Origin: Nemania diffusa
Lineage: Eukaryota > Ascomycota > Sordariomycetes > Xylariales > Xylariaceae
Length of the DNA: 64,000 nucleotides
Direction: 5' to 3'
Assembly (NCBI GenBank): GCA_038501195.1
Contig: JBBPUQ010000001.1
Location: forward strand, 2,480,001-2,544,000
The notes under the pieces are model-generated. The model was given only the letters and a program-made list of their open reading frames with translations. It was not told the DNA's origin and did not search any database. Both the position numbers and the translations under genes were made by a program. Of this stretch, positions 24,102 to 37,076 are shown in pieces (within the stretch, counting starts at the first letter, position 1; the number at the start of each line of letters is the position of its first letter).

Positions 24102-25761
24102 ATGCTCGCGGCAGCTGTGCCGCGGCGAAGCTCCGTGTTGTTCAGAAGTCGATGGTGTATTCGCTCATTTACTAGCACCGCTCCCACCAGAGCCGACTTC
24201 ACACATGTTGTAAGTCTCTTGTTACTCTAGTCTAGTGTTACCGAATCTCTCAAATGTTTATATGTTTATATGCGTATATACCCTCTACTTATATATATAT
24301 ATATATATATACCTATATTTCATAACATCTCATCGATCTTTGTTTTCTTATCCCCGCTTGGATATTCACGCCTTGGAATCTCATAGGTTCATTTCATCTT
24401 TGTTGCGTAAAGTGAGAATAGGCGCACGTAACTCATTACCGTGATAGGTCATCGGCGGCGGCGTCATCGGACTCGCGACGGCGCGAGCCCTGGCACAACA
24501 AACTTCGTCGTCGTCGTCGTCGTCGTCTGCTACGCTCGGCGCGAGCACGCTCCTGCTGGAACGACACGCGAGCATAGGCACGGAGACGTCGTCTCGGAAC
24601 AGCGAGGTCATCCACGCCGGGCTGTATTACGGGCCCGGCACGCTCAAGACCCGCCTCTGCATCCGCGGCAGGGAAAAGCTGTATGCGTTCTGCGCGGCGC
24701 GCGGTGTCGGCCACGCGAACACCGGGAAGTGGATCGTCGCGCAGGATGACGCCGAGCGCGACGCCCTCGAGCGCCTGCACGCCGCCTGCCGCGATGACAT
24801 CCGGGTCCCCACGCGCTGGGTCGGCGAGCGGGAGGCGCGGGAGGCCGAGCCGTCGGTGCGCGCCGTCGCGGGCGTGCTCGAGAGCCCCACAACGGGTATC
24901 GTCGACTCCCACGGCTTGATGGTTGCGCTGCAGGGCGAGTTCGAGGACGCCGGGGGCCTCGTGGCGCTGAACTCCACCGTCGTCGGCATCGAGCCGTTGT
25001 CATATTCGTCCTCTCCCGCATCAGCAGCGGCCGCGACCGCGGCGGGCAGGCCGGGGAGCGGCGGCTGGCGGCTCACCATCCGCGACAGCAACACCGCCGA
25101 GACCTCCACCATCGAGGCCGAGACCATCGTCAACAGCGCGGGTCTCGGCGCCGCCGACATCCACAACATGATTGTGCCGCCCGAGCGACGGACGCGCCTG
25201 TACTATGCCAAAGGAAATTACCTCAGCTACGGCGCCGGCGCGCCGCGCGTCCAACGCCTCGTGTACCCCGTGACGCTCCCGGGCGCCGGTGGTCTCGGCA
25301 CGCACCTCACTCTCGACCTGGCAGGGCGCATCCGCTTCGGGCCTGACGTCGAGTGGGTCGACGACCCCGACGACCTGGCTGTGAACACGGCGCGGTTCCC
25401 CGACATGCTCGCTGCCGTCCGCAGGTATCTGCCGGACATCGACGAGGGCGCGTTGAGTCCCGACTACGCGGGCATTCGGCCGAAGCTCGGGAAAGCCGGT
25501 GCGGTTGGCGCCGGACAAGGCTTCCTTGACTTCCATATCAAGATGGAAGACGGATACGTAGGCTGGGTGAATAGTAAGAAATATGACCCATTTCCCTCTC
25601 CTCCCTCCTCTTTAGCAATCGTTATTGTTACTTTCTCCCGTAGATCTTACTAACTGGGACGCCATCAAGTGCTAGGAATGGAGAGCCCTGGACTCACAAG
25701 CTCAATTGCTATCGGAGATCATGTAAGAGATCTGTTCTACGGGACCCAGACACTAGGATGA
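24102..25761 (+). CDS. L2HGDH: L-2-hydroxyglutarate dehydrogenase, mitochondrial (FAD-dependent)
   Basis: This flavoenzyme oxidises L-2-hydroxyglutarate to 2-oxoglutarate, a metabolite-repair step. The model is 24102-24209, 24448-25573 and 25670-25761, 441 residues. An Arg/Ser-rich presequence (MLAAAVPRRSSVLFRSRW) precedes the dinucleotide-binding motif VIGGGVIGLATARAL at 37-51, whose first residue begins exon 2. The family hallmark ETSSRNSEVIHAGLYY follows at about 82-97, and YAGIRPKL and GMESPGLTSS appear in the C-terminal part. The last intron has a textbook branch site (TACTAAC). Two features are odd: an eight-Ser run encoded by repeated TCG codons inside the FAD domain, and a coding exon visibly richer in G+C than its neighbours. 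The first intron is long (238 nt) and carries a TA repeat. Confidence 0.93.
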
Positions 25762-27131
25762 GATTCAAGAGGGCATCTTCCGATCTTGTTGGGGGCGTAG
25801 GGAGATAAATAATCGCCGTATATAGAGATAATCTACCAGAGATCATACCCCCCATCTCCTCCCCAATTTGCTTCGTACAGTACTCGATGATCCCAGTGTT
25901 GGAGGGCGAAGCGTGAAGATCGAGTGATGCCTCATATCTGAATTCCAGCGAGTTGCTCCAGGTACAACAAGCGCCTGGGAAACCATTCATCTTGAGAAGA
26001 TCTACTATTGAAATCATAGAGGCAAGGAATCAAACATATCAGAGCTGCAATGTTTCTATCTATTATTCTATAAATATGGGCATATTGACTTTTACTGAGA
26101 ATACCTTGGGATCGATACTAACACTACAGTCCTTCTCCTAGGACCCTCGGGCGCCCCTACCGTTTCTACGTAGACTACCATTTATTTAAGAACGTTTGTC
26201 GCGCTCTCTAGACAGTATCTCTATCTGACGCCTCATTACACGAGCTAGCATGTCTACCCCTATTAGATATCACGGCCACCAAAATTCAGTTCTATTTTCC
26301 TCGTAACTCTGAGCATAAGCCTCGCAGTAGCGACAACCTTATGAGAGAGCAGCCACAATCCGCCAAATCTTGCGAGACCGAGGCCAACGTGTAAGCTTCT
26401 GCGCCATCTTTCCTATTTTGAACATTTCCTTAAAACTCGATCCATCAGGTATCGTGCCATCTTATCTATCTATTCTCGCTACCCGAATTATACGCTCTGT
26501 AATGGCACCCGATATTTTCTCTCATTTTGTCCTGGCTTTAGTAGCGAGCCAAAGGCGCATCGAGGATTCGCGAGTCACTGTCGTGAGCCGGCAGGCCGCA
26601 TCCCAGACCCAGTTGATTTGATTGCCATCTCTACGACCTAATAGCGAGTCGGCATGGCCTTTTCCAAAGCTCCTACTAGGAGCACTATCGTGTCAAACGC
26701 CGAATCGAATTCAACAAGTTATGAGCATGATTGGATAAAAGCCCAAGTTGCATTCCTGATGCAAAATATCTCACCGGGTTAGGTCAGGCTTTACAGGGAG
26801 ATGTTTAAGGGACTAACAATCATAGAAAGAAGAAAGGTAGTGATAAGTAAGGCCCCTGATTTAGCTATCAACTAACACTTATCGTGTCTCTCAGGGGAAA
26901 TCAACCCAGTCAGTGCCAAACTTGTCCGGTACACCAATAGTCATACACGTTGTCTATGAAAACAATAACCATTCCCGAAGTAGCCGTGATTCCATCCCTC
27001 TTAACGCCGGGGGGAGAAAGCGTGGTAGCAATCGTACACGAAAGAGCATCTAAACCCGAAAACCACTAGGCAAATGAACATGTTAACATTCAGAAACCTC
27101 TTTACTGCTGCCAATAAACCCCAGCGTTTTC
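25762..27131. other. Intergenic spacer between two 3' ends
   Basis: About 1.4 kb lie between convergent 3' ends. Only short chance frames are present. I see no repeat or RNA gene. Confidence 0.6.
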
Positions 27132-28438
27132 CTATTCGTCTTTGGTCTCCAAGCCTACAGCTAGCTGCGAAGTCGCTGTAGACGAGACCTCTACTGCATC
27201 GTCCTCTGATGCTGAGGTTGCATGGGTCAGGTGTGAGGGTTGTACAGGCTCGCGTGTAATAGACGCGTTCGCGTGTGCTTCACTGAGCTGGCGTTCTGGA
27301 TACGAGTCAGCCAGGCATAAATAAGTTCAGCTTGAGTAGGGTCATTCTAGCTTACCGAGCTCGCGTATTCTGTGACGCAGCATCTGGTTTTCGCGAACAA
27401 GGGACTGTGTCTCGGCCTGGTAATAGGTGGTCTCGTCCCGAACGCCCGAGAGATGCGGCTCGCCCTCTTGACTAATGGACGTCGATTGAAGCCTCGGCGA
27501 AGACGCACCAAGGCTCGGTGTTCTAGATCGACGTTGGCGGGTGTCTCGCGTGATATCGAAAGAGGATCGTGGATGGGAAATGGACGGCGATCTCGGGATG
27601 GGGCCCGACTGCGGGTGTGCCGAGGAGGGCGCATTAGGGGGGTGGGACATGGAAGTAGAGCGATCCGAGGTAGAGGGGTGATCTTCGGCGGCTACGCTGG
27701 ACTGGGACTGCCCCTGGGCGGTTTGTAGCTGCTGTAGTTGAAGCTGCTGTTGGCGAATCATCTGCAGAAGGCGGTTCTGGGAATAGTTTAGCTACCGGCC
27801 GACGATGCCCGGAAGAGGATCTGGACGTACGACTTGTGCTTCCTGTTCGGCTTCGAGCTCCTGGTGAAGTTCACCCAGGCTTGGAGCTCTGTTATGATGG
27901 GGGTCCCGGCCTGTCAGGAGCGGAGACAGTGACAAGGGCTGAGGGCTCATGGTCCGATGCGCACTGGCATCCGAGACCATCTCGCCGGGCGCGGGCAAGG
28001 CGGGGTCGTTGAGTTGGAGGTTCATCAACACGGCAGATCGTCGTCGGCCGGCTTGGGGAGAATGTCGCTGACGTGAGAGGGAGCTGCTCGAGGGACCTGG
28101 TGTGCACGTTAGTCTGGGTGTTGTTATGAAAGCAACATCGTGTGTGTGTAATGTGTATGCATGTAGAAGGTATTCAGAATACTGTGGGTGACGGGTGTGA
28201 TGTATGTGCACATACGTCGGCCGGGCTCGTGTTGCAGGCCTGCATTGACGGTAGCAGCAGCCTGCAGCGAGATGGAGGCAGAGCGTGGTGAAGGCGAAGG
28301 CGACTCGCCACGCATGGAAGAGTCCCCACCCGCACCGGCGGCGGCGGCGGCGCCCATATTCATGCTCCCGTTTGCCGTGGCACGGAGGGGTACAGCAACT
28401 GGAGATGAAGGCGGTAGTGAGTTCAAATCAGGAGCCAT
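27132..28438 (-). CDS. Fungal coiled-coil protein of unknown function
   Basis: The model is 28438-28216, 28096-27831, 27776-27356 and 27295-27132, 357 residues, with four in-frame GT-AG exons. I know no function for it. The start MAPDLNSLPPSSP was preferred over an upstream in-frame ATG at 28483 because the Ser/Pro-rich opening looks like the natural N-terminus. Most of the chain is Ser/Pro/Gln-rich and likely disordered. Ordered-looking parts are LMNLQLNDPALPAPGE, APSLGELHQELEAEQEAQV followed across an intron by NRLLQMIRQQQLQLQQLQ (about 145-182), and a C-terminal heptad-like helix ENQMLRHRIRELERQL (about 292-307). The organisation suggests a scaffold or regulatory protein with two short coiled coils. 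The last two introns are very short (54 and 60 nt). Confidence 0.85.
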
Positions 28439-31400
28439 GTCGGTTTGCGTCCAGTTCCAGCCGAGCTCGACGACGCGGGCCACGGGGGAGCTGAACGGGC
28501 GGCAGCAGGAGGACAGAGGATGATGGCCTGTCAGTAGACGGATCGATGGATAGTATCAGTAGGTATATGGACACCTAGACAATGCGTCGCGAGTCTCGAG
28601 TCTATCTGTCTGTTGATGGAGAAGCTAGACTGTCTACTGTACCTAGGTAAGTAGATGGAGTGAGTTAGTCTAGGTAGTATCTAGATACATAGTCTAGTAC
28701 TGCTAGTCTAATGGCGGGGGGTGGGGAACATGGACAAGGTGTTAAGTCTTATGTAGGTAGAGTCTAGACTCGCTACCTACCTAAGGTACTACCTAGGTTA
28801 CCATATGTATGTTTTTAATGCTATAGCCTATAGGCAGGTAGCTAGGTAGGTAGGGAATCAGGAGACGCCAGGCACGAGTTTTAGGAAAGAACCGAAAGGT
28901 TATGCTCATGTTGCAATCAGCATCTAGACAGTCTTATAAAAAATAATAAAAAGTAGAAGACAAAAAAGGGCATTCGCTTAAGTGAGTGAGGCGAGCTGAC
29001 AATGTGATGTGAATAAGGTACCTACCTAAGTGAGGTTGGACCATGTTAGCGGTATCCAGGTAGTCCGCTACAGCTCTATACCTGCAAGTTTATAGAGCCT
29101 GGAAGGTTGAGTCACGTAGAGACAGTGCACGTCAGAGACACTCTTTGGTGGGGCAAGAGAGGTCCCTGCAGCTGCTCCTGACAGAAGAAGGTACTTAGGT
29201 ACATAGCTTAAAACCTTTAGCTCTGCACATACATAGAATGTAGGTAGGCATGAGGGCAGCCCGGGCACTTACCTAACCCTCTCCATTAGAATGTACCTAA
29301 GGTAGTGGATGATATAATTGGACATACTATGTATTCCTCGAATATTCGAGTCCTCCTTGTCAAAGCTCCACTCATTGTCTCCGTATTAACGAATTCCCTT
29401 GCCTACGAGATGGTTTAGGACATGTAAACTATCAGTCTTGTGTTCCCGATAGCAACATAATATAAAAAATTTTTAAAAAATTTTTAAAAAATTTTAAAAA
29501 TAAAATAAAAAATAAAAAAAGGTAGAAAGAGGGAAGGAGGGAAGCACAGGAGGAGCAATGGAGGGAATGGGGAAAGACATCAAAGAATACATGTATACCA
29601 CATATACCATTATCTACTGTAAGTACGTACCTAGTAGGTAGTAATGGATTACAGGGGAGCCACAAAATCTGTCCGCCATCGGCGTTCCATGCGGCAACCG
29701 TCCGGCATAAGTTAGGTCTTATTACGCAGTACTATAAACCGCAGGCTTACCGATATGAGCACAACCCTCTCGGCTGTTTAGCCACACCTTTATTGCCAGG
29801 TATAGGCACGGGTACGGTGCGTGTTGCATTGTGGCCCTGTTTCGAAAACGGAAATTCTATCAGCAAGGCTAGCCTTAAGGATAGTTGAGAAGCTTAGCTG
29901 CTACTGTGTGTAGATGCCGGCGGTGAGGTCTAATAATGGAGCATCGGGTCGCCTTGGCCGCGGGTCCAGCTCCGTCTTCAAGCCTGCCGGCCCACCCACC
30001 TCAAACATACCTATATATACCTACTTAGGTATATGCATACCTACATGTACGCATATGCAAACAAACATCCTAGTAGGTAGCAACGGATACCACGCTGTTA
30101 TGTACCCAGGTAGGTAGCCTGCTTCTGTACCTCGAGATAAATAATGCAGCTAGAGTGCCCGTAGGACCTACTGTAGGTAGCTGCACAGAAACATGCAGCC
30201 GAGAGAGATAAGACGCGAGAGGGAACCATTCCTAGGCTTGACAATGAGCCGGGTTTCTCTTATCGTGAGGATCCCTTCGGCCTAGTTCATCAACGGCAAT
30301 TCGGGCAAGTGTCGCTCCGCAATGGGGAAGAAAAAAAAAGTAGCTTGCTCTGATGCTCTGATGCTCTGATTAGCAGAAAATGCCTAACTTGCGAACCGAG
30401 TATTCTGGGGCGCTAGTACAACGGCGTAGCCACGGCCCTACTACCTACCTGTCCAGGGAAATCAATACATAATGTGCGGCAATAACCGCTCGGTTAGATG
30501 GGAGATGGGAACAAGATAAGAGATTTTATTTAAGGAGGTAGGTGAGACCCGTGAGGTGATAGATAGATGTCCGTCCGTCGAGTGCTGCAGAGACTAGGTA
30601 GACCAAGAAGCAGTGGAGTTGAACCATCAAGTTCCAGTGTATTCCGAGAGCGCTAGAGCCGGATCCAGGTGCCGGAGATGGGGATGGAGATGGAGATAAC
30701 TATAACTATCTACCTAAATTTATTAGCACAAACCCAAGGTTGTGGTCCCGGGCCTCCTGGTTATCGACTTTACCGGAGACCTATGCAACACGAATGTACG
30801 ACCTCCAACTTCCAACAAATATAATCGCTGGTACTGCCATGTACGTACGTAAGCCTTGCCGCATTCTTACTGCTGGGTCACTCGATGCCATAACAGTATG
30901 GCGAATCCATTACTTTACGTAGGTATCTAGATAGTGGACGTTATCAGATAAGGTTGTCGGCCGACCAACCCGAGCGATGTGATTCAATCCATATCTGCAA
31001 ACCTCACATAACGCAACAAAAATATTTCACGCATCACAGAGCTATTTACACGTCAACCTGTCGGCTTGAGACAAAACATGCCACAACTACGATAGTAGAG
31101 ATAAGGGTCGCTACTCTTGACACTACCACCTACAAATGACTATAAGTAGATAAAGTAGATTTAGCCGTACAAGAAGGGAAAAGGTAGGTAGTTAACACTG
31201 TATAGCCGTTACATAGCTGGCCAGATTAGGCAATGGGCCCTAGTTTCGAGTCATTTAATACGCCAACTGAGCAAAACCACTGCAAACCCTGCAGAGCCTC
31301 GCACAGTGCCGGTGGACCATGCTACCCATGTTAATTGATTAGCTCCACTTCTTATACTATCCCCCTCCTAGATAGACACTCGCGTATAGACTTAGGTACC

Positions 31401-32301
31401 TCCTAGGACCTAGATATGTAGGGCTTCATGATTACCTAGGGCCCTAGAGTATTACGGATCCCGCTATACCTATGGCAGACTCCCTAAGGCACTTATATAC
31501 AGTAGATACCTAGATTAGGTGGATATCCGTAGATACACAGGCAATGCTTTTTTCTCTTTGATAGCTAGCTGCGCAAATCGTTACAAATAAAAATCTTGCC
31601 AGAGGCATCTCGAAAGCTTAGCATCTTGAGTATTCCTCCTCCTCCTATTTTATACGGCTACCTCGTCTAGGGATATCGCCCTTTTCATGTGAAAGTGGTG
31701 GAGGCCAGCAAAGGTGGGTGGGCATAGACGGCTTGTGGGATCGCCGATGCTCGAAATCGGCCTGCTTCTCCACACAGTACATGCAGTCGACGGAATAACG
31801 ATGCAGATCTGCGCCTCTATCTCGTCTAGGTACTGTAAACCTTGAGATGCACGATTCAGCAGGGAACAACTAATAACCTCCGGCCTAAGGCCCTTTTTTT
31901 TTTTCTTAGCCATGATGTTGTCAAACCAAGGGTGGAGAGTTATCTCCATATCAGTTCGGATCTCGAGTAGATAAACCATTTATTAACTTAGTTACCTGCT
32001 GTATTACCTCGCCGTGCTACTCTACTTCTTTTCCTTTTTATCTTTACGAATCTATGACTTTTGTCCACCTGCTGGTAGCAGCGTGAAAGCGTCTCTTCCT
32101 CTTCCTCTTCATAGAAAACCATCTAGTGTTAAACTTCTCTGTCATACTACCTGCTTCAAGCTTTCTCAGCTTCAGCTTGCTGTGTGCAAAACTATACCCC
32201 CAGGATCTGTTGCTAGACGCAAGACAGACGTAACAAGAGCTGGGTCGCGGGAATCGGCGCCGTGTCTGCTTGTCGTAAGCTTAAAGCAAAACTAGGAAGC
32301 A
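28439..32301. other. Long gene-poor spacer
   Basis: About 3.9 kb with no supportable gene. It is dense in TAGGTA/TACCTA motifs (about 28620-28860, 29220-29300, 30000-30180, 31380-31520). It has an A/T-only palindromic block at 29462-29519 and a three-fold GATGCTCT repeat near 30352-30369. Frames at 31650-31979 and 32014-32295 look like chance. This marks the change from core-like to accessory-like DNA. Confidence 0.6.
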
Positions 32302-34101
32302 ATGGTCCTAACAAAGCAGAGATCCCCTCGAAACCCCGATGCCTTCCCAACCCTGCAACTCTTCCTACTAGGTAGGTCGGCGCGCGCATCCGCTTAAGAA
32401 AGAAATCACTCGGCTGACTCGTTCCGTGTTAAGCCATCGTGCGCTTGGCTGAACCTATAGCCCTGACGTCCATATTCCCTTATGCCTGGTCTCTTGTACG
32501 GCATTTCCAGGTTGGAAACGAGCAGGATGCCTCTTTCTACGCCGGCCTGCTTATCTCGGCTTTCTCCCTCACCGAGGCCCTGATGGGCATGTACTGGGGC
32601 TGTCTCTCGGATCGAATCGGCCGGAAGCCGGTGCTTATTCTAGGCTGTCTGGGAACTATGCTTAGCATGATCGTTGTCGGCTTCGCCACGAATATTTGGA
32701 TGGCCCTGCTCGGACGGGCATTTGGCGGCCTTCTGAACGGAAATATCGGTGTCATTCAGACCAGTACGCATTCTTACGTCTTATATCCCCTGTTCTGGTG
32801 TTCTGGCGAGACTCGTGAATGGCGAATGGGCCGAATATTCACCATGCGAAGTACAAGTTTATAATCTAACACGTGGACTTTCATAGTGGTGGGAGAGCTC
32901 GTCAGGAAGCCGGAACATGAGCGTGAGTGTGACGAAACACGCCTTCTGGAAATACGAGGCACTAATGAACTTCGCAGCGCGCGCCTTTGCCGTGATGCCT
33001 TTTGTCTGGTCCATGGGAACCATCATCGGACCGGCCATCGGGGGCATATTCGCAACTCCGCACGAAACCTGGCCTGGCCTTTTCACACAATATAGCTGGT
33101 TCACCGCGTTCCCTTATCTCCTACCCAACGTCATATGCGCCGCACTTCTACTCGTCAGCATTCTCCTCGGGTGGTTCTTATTAGAAGAGACGCACCCGGA
33201 CATGCAACCTCGTGTGTTGCTGCCAGAGAATACATATACAACCGATGAGACGCCGCTCCTAGAAACGTCCGACGCACTCAAGCAGCCGCCCGTTGACTTG
33301 CGGTCCGAGACCTATGGGTCGTTCAGAAATAGGGCGAGCCTTGATTTCGGCCCCGGGCCACGCCGCATGAAGGAATCCGAGAAGAGCAGGCCTTCTAGCA
33401 TCTTCAATAAGCGTACCATGGCCCTGATCATATCCCTGTCCATTTTCACGTACCACTCGATGACCTACGACCATCTCATGCCTATATTTTTCGAGGACAA
33501 GAAGGCCGAGACCCAGTTCGGTGACGTATTTGTGACGGCTTTCCGGCCGTTCTATTCACCAGGCGGCCTGGGCCTCTCGATGCAAACAGTTGGCGTGATA
33601 CTGGCTGTTAACGGCGCAATCGCGCTTTTCGTGCAGGTTGTCGTCTTCCCCCTGGCCGCCGAGAAGATTGGCGTGTTCAGGCTCTTCCTCGCCGTCACCG
33701 CGCTACACCCCATCGCCTACCTTATCGTCCCAGGCCTGATCTACGTGCCAGAGTCGATGCTGTTCCCCGCCATCTACTTCTGCCTGACGATTCGCAATGT
33801 GCTATCTATCGTTCTCTACCCGCTCCTACTTATCCTCATCAAGGAAGCTACTCCTAGTCCCAGCATGCTTGGCAAGGTCAATGGACTCGCGGCTAGCGCT
33901 GGAGCTGCTTGTAGGATGATTGCGCCGCCGGTTGCCGGCTATCTCTACGCGTTCGGGTCGCAGGTAGACTGCACAGCGATTGCGTGGTATGGGAGTGCTT
34001 TTGTCGCCGTGATTGGTTCTATCCAATGCTTTTCTGTTCAGCGGGACAGGAAACCCGATACTCCAGGAGAATTTGGTTATGACAGCAGCGAGGACTGCTA
34101 A
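32302..34101 (+). CDS. Major facilitator superfamily transporter (DHA1-like)
   Basis: This is a predicted 12-helix secondary transporter. The model is 32302-32371, 32434-32763, 32887-32922 and 32978-34101, 519 residues. All junctions are in frame with CTGAC/CTAAC branch sites; the third exon has only 36 nt. The MFS motif between helices 2 and 3 is seen as SDRIGRKPVL (82-91). The opening (FPTLQLFLLAIVRLAEPIAL) and the stretch PRAFAVMPFVWSMGTIIGPA fit the fungal YCR023C/ZIFL-like branch of drug:H+ antiporters; that subfamily call is from memory. A long hydrophilic loop (about residues 225-290, between halves) separates the two six-helix bundles. The substrate is unknown. It is the first gene of the accessory-like region and could serve a nearby metabolic function, but nothing in the sequence proves this. 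Confidence 0.9.
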
Positions 34102-34773
34102 ATTAACCGGTCTGATGGAAGCAGTAATGCCAGCGACTTGGCGATTCACGGTGCACAATCAAGGTTGACTGGGACAATCTACGTAGAGGGGGTTATAGCA
34201 AGGCGTTATATGGCAATGCGGGTTTATAGATGGTTACGGTGGTTATTTTGGCGTTCGGGGCCGGGCCATGGCTGTGCTTCAACTTGATTAAATCTTGGCC
34301 AAGATTAGATCATTCTAAAGACTAGACCCCCGTAGTATGGAAAACCATCATCTGGGTAAAGTTAGACAACAACAGACAGCATGAATACTATTTGGCTATC
34401 CGTGGTAGTTAAGAAACGCAAGATCAAGCACACACGAGTGGTATTTATACAATGAGTCGAATTCTAGGATCTTAATGCAGGGGCTTGGATGAAACATCAA
34501 AAAATGAAGCCATAGATACTGGTATCAAACCCAATCCCGCCGTGGGTTTGTATATGTCACCTTGTTGGTAGTACAATGTGCAGTTCCAACATATCCTCTC
34601 TCATGCCTACTATTTGCTAATGCCCAAGTTGCTACCGATTCGAAAAAGGCTTGTTACGTGAGTATCTGCATCGTACGGGTGCATCCGACGGTACACCAGA
34701 TACCTTCTCTCTTGCGTCATACTAGAGAATATCGAGAGCGAATGTAGTTACATCTATTCCAGGACATACCATC
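34102..34773. other. Intergenic spacer
   Basis: I see no gene or clear repeat between the MFS transporter and the pseudogene that follows. Confidence 0.55.
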
Positions 34774-36019
34774 CTATCCTGTCGGGGTTTTTCCTCCTAA
34801 ATCTTGCAGCTCAGAAGGATTCGATTCGCGAAACCAGTCATCGGGAAAGAGACCGCAGTTAAAGAGGCTACCTCTAATCTGATAATCCTCTAGACCTGGC
34901 CGCGGCGGCTGATGCACCATGCGCGATAATAGAAGGTGAGCGCCCTCTCGTCCCTCTATTCGTTGTGATGCGGCGTAACTATTCAGAAAGACACATATGT
35001 CCCCCCACGGGAGAAGCTGCCAGAGAAAGGTAATGGCGCCAGAGCGCAGGATTGCTAGGTATCTTATAAAGGCGAGTATGATATAAGTATATGATCAAGT
35101 GGCATCGTCATGTTGGCTAACGACCACTCCGGGAGTGCCGCAAAAAAGAATCTTGGAGTACCAGTCTGCTAGAGACTCGAACGATGGCTAGTCTCCGTAG
35201 GGAACCATAGCATAAACGCTAGGGGTCACACGCCTGCCATAGTAGAGAAATGCCCACCAATTTATGAAGGCCTCATGTGCTCTAATCGCTCGAGTCGGCT
35301 CACCCAGAAGTGACGTCTGGGTAATCACTTCACTTACCCTACGCTTGCTTCCGCAGCCGTCCCTTCGCCCGAGGGCGACAACAAAACACTGAAAGCATCA
35401 TTGGATGATGCATGTCATGCTCCCATGGGGCGGCACGTACAAGAAGCGCATCAGGTATCCTAGGAACCGTTTCCACAACAGTCTACAGCCTCCAACCTTT
35501 TTCGACAACTCTTTCATTAGCTCGCTCGCGCGCTGTGTGAAGGGATACATAGCCCGAAACGAATCCGAAAGTTCAAGCTCCAAGTACCGCAAGGGCCACT
35601 CGATACCCTGTAACTACATGCTTTCGAGCAATGGCAGCTTGTCCGGTTGAGCTCCGTCGCGCAATACTTGCCGTTTCGCGTTTCTTATGTAGTAACAGAC
35701 CCTTTGCCACCACCGCCGGTAAGCATGTATATACGATATAGTATACGGCAAGGGAGTGAATTGGGCCATACAGGAAGACCTGGCGGATATCGTGCAGAAA
35801 ACACCAGTAGTGTTCCAATTGTCCGTAGCGAACTGATCGATCACGCACGATTTGCGGAACGGAACGCAGCTGCTCTTCTACTCTAGCCTTAGCCGCAAGT
35901 GGTGCCTTGATAAAGCCGGCTTCGAATTTAGCAATTACCGCATCCTGAAGTGCTAGGTCATCAAGTGCTCCTTCATGGCCACCAGGGGGCTCGACCAAGG
36001 AGTTGAACTAATCCAGCAT
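34774..36019 (-). pseudogene. Broken gene of unknown family
   Basis: Long protein-like stretches on the minus strand are interrupted by stops and at least one frame change. The reading starts at ATG 36019 (MLD, stop, FNSLVEPPGGHEGALDD), runs through YGQLEHYWCFLHDIRQVFLY, changes frame near 35740, and has a stop between LPLLESM and LQGIEWPLRYLELELSDSF. It then continues with AFINWWAFLYYGRR, further stops after VPYGD and SQHDDAT, and ends with LLPWGDICVFLNSY and PGLEDYQIRGSLFNCGLFP. The first, second and third in-frame stops are TAG where a CAG would fit, the change expected from RIP (CpA to TpA). Total coding potential is about 400 residues. I do not recognise the family. Some interruptions may be introns, but the TAG codons lie inside otherwise continuous text. 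Confidence 0.6.
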
Positions 36020-37076
36020 GGCGCTGTGTTTGGTCTCTATGCTGTTTAAGTGCCCTGTTTGCGGCGTACGACGAGCATACTCTATGTTGGATATAGTTGC
36101 GCAACGGTAGCTTTCGAATACTCTCCTATTGGCAACGAATAGAATCGAAAGTGGCCAGAACATACAGGGATTGAAATGATGTGAAGTGCATTTGGGTGTA
36201 TCCTTCTTAGGCTATGATTCTAAGCAGAGTTCATCGGAATCGTAGGGCACTTATAATTATCGCTTAAGCAGTTCGATTATTATGCCCCAGCGGTTGCGTA
36301 GGCATATGAGACATGAATTGTGCTAGGTTGCACTGGACCCTGTGTGAACATATGCCAGTTTTCATTATTGTTGCACGGCCGCTACTACAATATCGTTGAA
36401 AAGGTATTTTAAGGTCAGATCATGCCGACACACGCATTAACCGTATGATACCGAACTCAATTGAAGCATCGCTATCTATCCACCTACGCTAGGTAACTAC
36501 GTAGATAATATATTGAGCTCATGCCAAAGCTCCCTCGCTAACTATGTATGTATGTACGTATGATGTACTACTAGGTAGGCATCTACAATCTAGGCTCCTA
36601 TCCAACTGAGGCAGCAAGAGTATTTAATAGGGTCCTCAAACGAAGCCCCCTCATATTGTTGTGACTATAGTAGTTGCCCCCAATATCTCAGCCCAATCAC
36701 TTCATCTTCTCAACCCTGGAAAGTGACACCAAATCCTGTATGTCGTGATTACATTGCCGTGTTTCTAGTGGAACACAATGAAACAGCTAACGGAGTGCTT
36801 GGCCTTTGACTGTCTACACCTTCTCACATGATATGGAAGCTGCGGCTATGCAATGGTAGCCACTTTGAATATTGACATTTATCTAAGAAATTTCCGTCCC
36901 GGATGGTTTGTGATTTTTTTTGAAGTTTATTTTTGCTCTACCTATATATAACTCTAGGTCGGGTAGACAAATGCTCTAGTTTTATCAAGAGCCTAATAAA
37001 GCGTAGGGTATTGTTACCGTGCCAAGCATGCATTTTAGATACTCAGCGTCTTAGGCTATTCAAGAGAGAGCCGCCT
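36020..37076. other. Intergenic spacer
   Basis: AT-leaning DNA between two minus-strand units. It contains TATG/TAGG short repeats near 36543-36580. I see no gene. Confidence 0.55.

Noticed and set aside
31650..31979. 109-codon minus-strand frame in the long spacer
   Set aside because: No recognisable motif and no intron signals; includes an AAAAAG-rich stretch typical of chance frames.
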